The notes beneath the pieces are model-generated. The model was not told the DNA's origin, made no database searches, and was given only the letters and a program-made list of their open reading frames with translations. Shown one piece after another: positions 61,263 through 64,000 of a stretch of DNA of 64,000 nucleotides (positions within the stretch are counted from its first letter, which is position 1; every line of letters starts with the position of its first letter). The stretch comes from Qipengyuania gaetbuli (GTDB lineage: Bacteria > Pseudomonadota > Alphaproteobacteria > Sphingomonadales > Sphingomonadaceae): the NCBI RefSeq assembly GCF_020171365.1, contig NZ_JAIUZO010000002.1, forward strand, positions 1,178,001 through 1,242,000, read 5' to 3'. Made by a program: the position numbers and the translations under genes.

Positions 61263-61720
61263 ATCCTGCACTAACGCTTGATTATGGGACGACTGTCGGC
61301 GGTCGCTGGACTACCCAGCTATTCAACGCTGGTGCAACTGCCGCTACTCAAGTCATTGAGCCGGTCGAGGAGCCTTGGCGCTCGTCGGTTGAGGCTCGCT
61401 TCGAAAAACTCGCGGGCTACAAAGTGGGATGGGACGGCTATCAATCCCCTCCTCCGCATCCTTCTGTAATCGCTTATGCCCGGTCCGCACTTCATTCTGT
61501 AATGAAGTTTGATACTCCTCCCCCCTCAATCGTCCCGATGTCTGAGGGAGGTCTGCAGCTTGAGTGGCACCGCAAGGGTTACGATATTGAACTTGCGATC
61601 TACAGCACAGATGATGTGGAGTTGAGCATAGAGTTTCCCGATGAGCGCGAAGCGATCGAAGAGAAGCCTCTTAAGCTCTCATTCTTTGAGTTGAGCGAGG
61701 TGCTGGAGCAACTTGCCTGA
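61259..61720 (+). CDS. Unrecognised protein with GWDGY motif, 153 aa
   Basis: The protein contains KLAGYKVGWDGYQSPPPHPSVIAYA, a GWDGY-plus-proline motif I have seen in unnamed island proteins, followed by beta-rich text (GGLQLEWHRKGYDIELAIYSTDDVELSIEF) and a helical end. No enzyme motif is visible. It overlaps the TIGR04255-like gene by four bases, so the two are co-translated, and the third gene follows five bases later. They probably act together. Confidence 0.68.
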   Translation: MNPALTLDYGTTVGGRWTTQLFNAGATAATQVIEPVEEPWRSSVEARFEKLAGYKVGWDGYQSPPPHPSVIAYARSALHSVMKFDTPPPSIVPMSEGGLQLEWHRKGYDIELAIYSTDDVELSIEFPDEREAIEEKPLKLSFFELSEVLEQLA

Positions 61721-61725
61721 CTGCC

Positions 61726-62202
61726 GTGAGCGACTTCGAGCTGCCAAGAGACGAGGAGGGTCGGATCGCTCCCCACGATCATCCCGAACTAGTAGGGGCC
61801 GCGCGGATTATCCGGCGCATTCACGATGATTATGTGGTCGATGATCAGGAGCCGGGATCAAAGCGCCTATCGTCAGCCCTCTTCAAGCATCGTTCAAAAA
61901 CCGGCCACCTCTCCTTTGATTCAGAGAATTGCATAATCGCGAAAGAGCGAGAGCCAGCTGAGTATGTAACAGACCCAAAATTTTTCGGAGCGGTGATCAT
62001 CTCCATCGATGATCTACGAAGCGTGGATCCGGCAACAGGAGACGAAGATCGCTGGAAGATTGGCATGGTGCCAGTCGAGGGCAACGATTGTCACGCAGGG
62101 CTGTGGGGTAAAATTACGGAAGGCCGATCCAACACCATTCAACGCCTCTCAGATTGGCTGGTTGAAATCCCCGGAGTGCGAAAGCTCCAGCCCGAGGTCT
62201 AA
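61726..62202 (+). CDS. Unrecognised third protein of the cassette, 158 aa
   Basis: This acidic N-terminus (SDFELPRDEEGRIAPHDHPELVGAARIIRRIHDDYVV) is followed by SKRLSSALFKHRSKTGHLSFDSENCI and KIGMVPVEGNDCHAGLWGKI. The late cysteine-histidine pair (DCHAGLWG) is distinctive and could be a catalytic or metal site; this is speculation. The GTG start lies five bases after the previous stop. It ends 77 bases before the right attachment site. Confidence 0.65.
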   Translation: MSDFELPRDEEGRIAPHDHPELVGAARIIRRIHDDYVVDDQEPGSKRLSSALFKHRSKTGHLSFDSENCIIAKEREPAEYVTDPKFFGAVIISIDDLRSVDPATGDEDRWKIGMVPVEGNDCHAGLWGKITEGRSNTIQRLSDWLVEIPGVRKLQPEV

Positions 62203-62230
62203 GAATCATAACAGGAGTTCCCCAGCCGTT

Positions 62231-62248
62231 GCCCCGAAAGGCAGGGGC
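62231..62248 (+). terminator. Hairpin after the second cassette
   Basis: GCCCC (62231-62235) pairs with GGGGC (62244-62248) around GAAAGGCA. It lies 28 bases after the last cargo stop and just before the attachment site. No T-run follows, so it is a weak terminator candidate. Confidence 0.35.
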
Positions 62249-62279
62249 GCCCAAAGAATTCTCGTAGGTCATTGAAAAG

Positions 62280-62357
<78 letters not shown>

Positions 62358-62484
62358 CTGGCCATGACGCGCTAGGCGAGCGGCGCGCTTAGCAAGCGCG
62401 CCGTGAGCGGGCCAGTGAAATTTCCTCGCTACGGCCTGGCGGTATTAGGAATTTGGCAAGCGGGGCGGCGTTAACCTTGCTCCC

Positions 62485-62883
62485 ATGAACGCGCTGACCC
62501 ACGAATTCGACCTGTCGCAAGCCATCATGCTGCCGCCTGCAGGCGAAGGCCTTCGCCGCGAGCAGGACCGCGAAACGCTGGCCGAGCAGTGGAGCGCGGT
62601 ACACGATGCCGCTGCCGCCATCGGCGTGCTCGCCCAGCTGGGTCGCCCGGAAGAGGGGCCAGAGGTCACCGGCCTGCCGGAACGTGCAAAAGCGCTTGCA
62701 GGCTTCGAATACGAGCTGGTCCGGCGCGGCGTCGACGACCTTGCCGCCATCATGCAGCCCGGCCTGCGGGCGCTTCTCGCGCTGAGCGCAGGGGGCCAGG
62801 ACACCACCGTCGCTGCCCTGACGCTGTGGCGCGAATTCCACGCATCGCGCGATGCGATCGTGGCGCTCGTTCCGCACGGGTGA
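62485..62883 (+). CDS. Hypothetical chromosomal protein, 132 aa
   Basis: The protein is helical and slightly acidic (SQAIMLPPAGEGLRREQDRETLAEQWSAVHDAAAAIGVLAQLG, then LAGFEYELVRRGVDDLAAIMQPGLRALLALSAGG). No domain is recognised. Codon use and high GC are those of the chromosome, unlike the adjacent island cargo. It begins 127 bases beyond the tRNA. Confidence 0.72.
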   Translation: MNALTHEFDLSQAIMLPPAGEGLRREQDRETLAEQWSAVHDAAAAIGVLAQLGRPEEGPEVTGLPERAKALAGFEYELVRRGVDDLAAIMQPGLRALLALSAGGQDTTVAALTLWREFHASRDAIVALVPHG

Positions 62884-62931
62884 CGCTAGCGGCGGCTTGA
62901 CCGCGTTCACATTCTGTTCCATCCACGCGGA

Positions 62932-63435
62932 ATGAGTGATTCATCCGCGATCGACCGCGCCGACGCCGCGCAATCGGGCGAAACCGCTGTCGAAGTGGCG
63001 CGGGGCATCATGCGCCTGTTCGCCCGCAACGATGTCTGGCTGATGCCGGAAATCCCTTTGCGCAACGGGCGCCGCGCCGATCTCATGGGCCTCGATCCCA
63101 AGGGGCGCGTCGTCATCGTGGAGATCAAGGTCCAGCGCGGCGACCTGCTAGGCGATGGCAAGTGGCCCGACTATCTCGATTTCTGCGACCGCTTCTACTG
63201 GGGCGTGCCGCCGCATCTCGACCGCTCGCCGCTCGAAGGGGACGGCTATCGCCCCGATTGCTGCGGCATCGTCGTGGCCGACGGCTATGACGGCGAGATC
63301 GTGCGCCCGGCCCCGCTCCACCCGCTCGCGGCAGCGCGCCGCAAGGTGGAGGTCGAACGCCTCGCCCGTGCGGCCATGCGCCGCATGACCGTGGCCGTCG
63401 ATCCACACTGCAGCCCCTGGGGCGTGGCAGAGTAA
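62932..63435 (+). CDS. mmcB: MmcB-family DNA repair nuclease-fold protein
   Basis: This 167-residue PD-(D/E)xK-fold protein of the MmcB family (DUF3253-like neighbours in Caulobacter; LexA-controlled there) has the core NGRRADLMGLDPKGRVVIVEIKVQRGD, with D/E/K residues in the correct order, and KWPDYLDFCDRFYWGVPPHL. MmcB takes part in mutagenic or translesion repair in Caulobacter. I see no clear LexA box in the 48-base gap before it. It is probably a single gene, with its stop 51 bases before the next start. Confidence 0.85.
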   Translation: MSDSSAIDRADAAQSGETAVEVARGIMRLFARNDVWLMPEIPLRNGRRADLMGLDPKGRVVIVEIKVQRGDLLGDGKWPDYLDFCDRFYWGVPPHLDRSPLEGDGYRPDCCGIVVADGYDGEIVRPAPLHPLAAARRKVEVERLARAAMRRMTVAVDPHCSPWGVAE

Positions 63436-63486
63436 ACTAGCGTCTGTGCAGCGGCATTTTCCTGCGGCATAAGTGCAGGCGGGATC

Positions 63487-64000
63487 ATGTGGGACGCAAT
63501 CGCAATATCGGCCGTGGCCATGACGGGCATCATTGCCCTGCGCTATTTCGCGTCCAGCGGCGCCTTTGCGCTCGCCACCAATATCAAGCGGCCCGGCTAT
63601 CACGCGAAGCTGGGCGACCAGATCAGGCGCGAAATCGGCTGGTCGCTCGCCTCTGCGGCAATCTACGGCATTCCCGCAGGCGTGGTCGCATGGGGTTGGC
63701 AGGAACGCGGCTGGACGCTGATCTATACCGAATGGGACGCAATGCCGCTGTGGTACTTGCCGCTCGCCCCGCTCGCCTATCTCGTGCTGCATGATGCCTG
63801 GTTCTACTGGACCCACCGGCTGATGCACCGCCCCGCGCTGTTCCGCACGATGCATGCCGTGCACCATGCCAGCCGCCCGCCGACCGCCTGGGCGGCGATG
63901 AGCTTCCACCCGTGGGAAGCGCTGACCGGCGCGGTGGTCATTCCGGCGCTGGTGTTCTTCATCCCCATCCACATCGCGATGCTGGGCCTCGTGCTCGCCA
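63487..64000 (+). CDS. Sterol desaturase-family (fatty acid hydroxylase) protein, 3'-truncated by window edge
   Basis: The visible 171 codons have an N-terminal span (ISAVAMTGIIALRYFASSGAFALA), two further hydrophobic regions and the histidine-box set of di-iron membrane hydroxylases: HDAWFYWTHRLMHRP, HAVHHAS and SFHPWE. In sphingomonads such proteins hydroxylate lipids or carotenoids; the substrate here is unknown. There is no stop before base 64000. The ATG at 63487 follows GGCGGGATC, a weak ribosome site. Confidence 0.88.
   Translation, partial: MWDAIAISAVAMTGIIALRYFASSGAFALATNIKRPGYHAKLGDQIRREIGWSLASAAIYGIPAGVVAWGWQERGWTLIYTEWDAMPLWYLPLAPLAYLVLHDAWFYWTHRLMHRPALFRTMHAVHHASRPPTAWAAMSFHPWEALTGAVVIPALVFFIPIHIAMLGLVLA

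Overview
The window is GC-rich alphaproteobacterial chromosome. Its gene families point to Sphingomonadales, most likely an Erythrobacteraceae-type aerobe: an UrcA-family protein, a CYP153-like P450, the large NAD-glutamate dehydrogenase, an MmcB-type nuclease, DXP-pathway isoprenoid synthesis, GtrA proteins and amidohydrolase lipoproteins. This assignment is inferred from gene content and protein style; no 16S rRNA gene is present. The window opens inside an agmatine deiminase gene and closes inside a sterol-desaturase-family gene.

Backbone, 1-46.5 kb. In order: aguA end, a TauE/SafE permease, thrS preceded by a short threonine-rich leader ORF with attenuator-like stems, a Tat-exported PhoD-type phosphatase, a three-gene membrane/XRE-regulator operon, a DUF898 + M48 protease pair, a hydrolase/TPR/LLM-oxidoreductase operon, NAD-GDH, a ferredoxin-reductase-like flavoprotein, queG, a NatAB-like ABC exporter, the P450, exported msrB, a leftward surface-glycan-type cluster (flavoprotein, two GtrA, one GT-C-like membrane protein), a PilZ protein, tRNA-Leu(UAA), ihfB, a YtrA-type GntR regulator, a POT peptide transporter, an exported amidohydrolase pair with an FKBP isomerase, NnrU, a crotonase, UrcA, dxs, zur, exported msrA with a tiny upstream ORF, purH, a heparinase-like protein, rpe, a DUF2141 protein, and a lipid kinase paired with a Tam41-like nucleotidyltransferase.

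Integrated element, 46.6-62.3 kb. A perfect 47-bp direct repeat (46620-46666 and 62280-62326) is the 3' half of a tRNA-Arg(CCG) gene and bounds about 15.7 kb. The layout is integrase, unknown, AlpA-like regulator, primase-helicase, an iteron-rich non-coding stretch that looks like an origin, a defence-type cassette, a block of small phage-like genes including a small-terminase-like protein, a zinc-ribbon protein, and a second unknown three-gene cassette. No portal, capsid, tail or lysis genes are seen, so the element resembles a phage satellite (PICI-like) better than a complete prophage.

The defence cassette (about 52.0-58.1 kb) is clearly more AT-rich than its surroundings. It holds a PD-(D/E)xK-like protein (divergent), a 73-aa protein, a GHKL/MORC-like ATPase, two unrecognised proteins, a 5-methylcytosine methyltransferase and a Vsr endonuclease. 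The four central genes overlap start-to-stop, which suggests one system built around DNA methylation. The second cassette (60.4-62.2 kb) pairs a TIGR04255-like protein with two unknown proteins. Right of the tRNA the chromosome resumes with a small unknown gene, mmcB and the sterol-desaturase-family gene.
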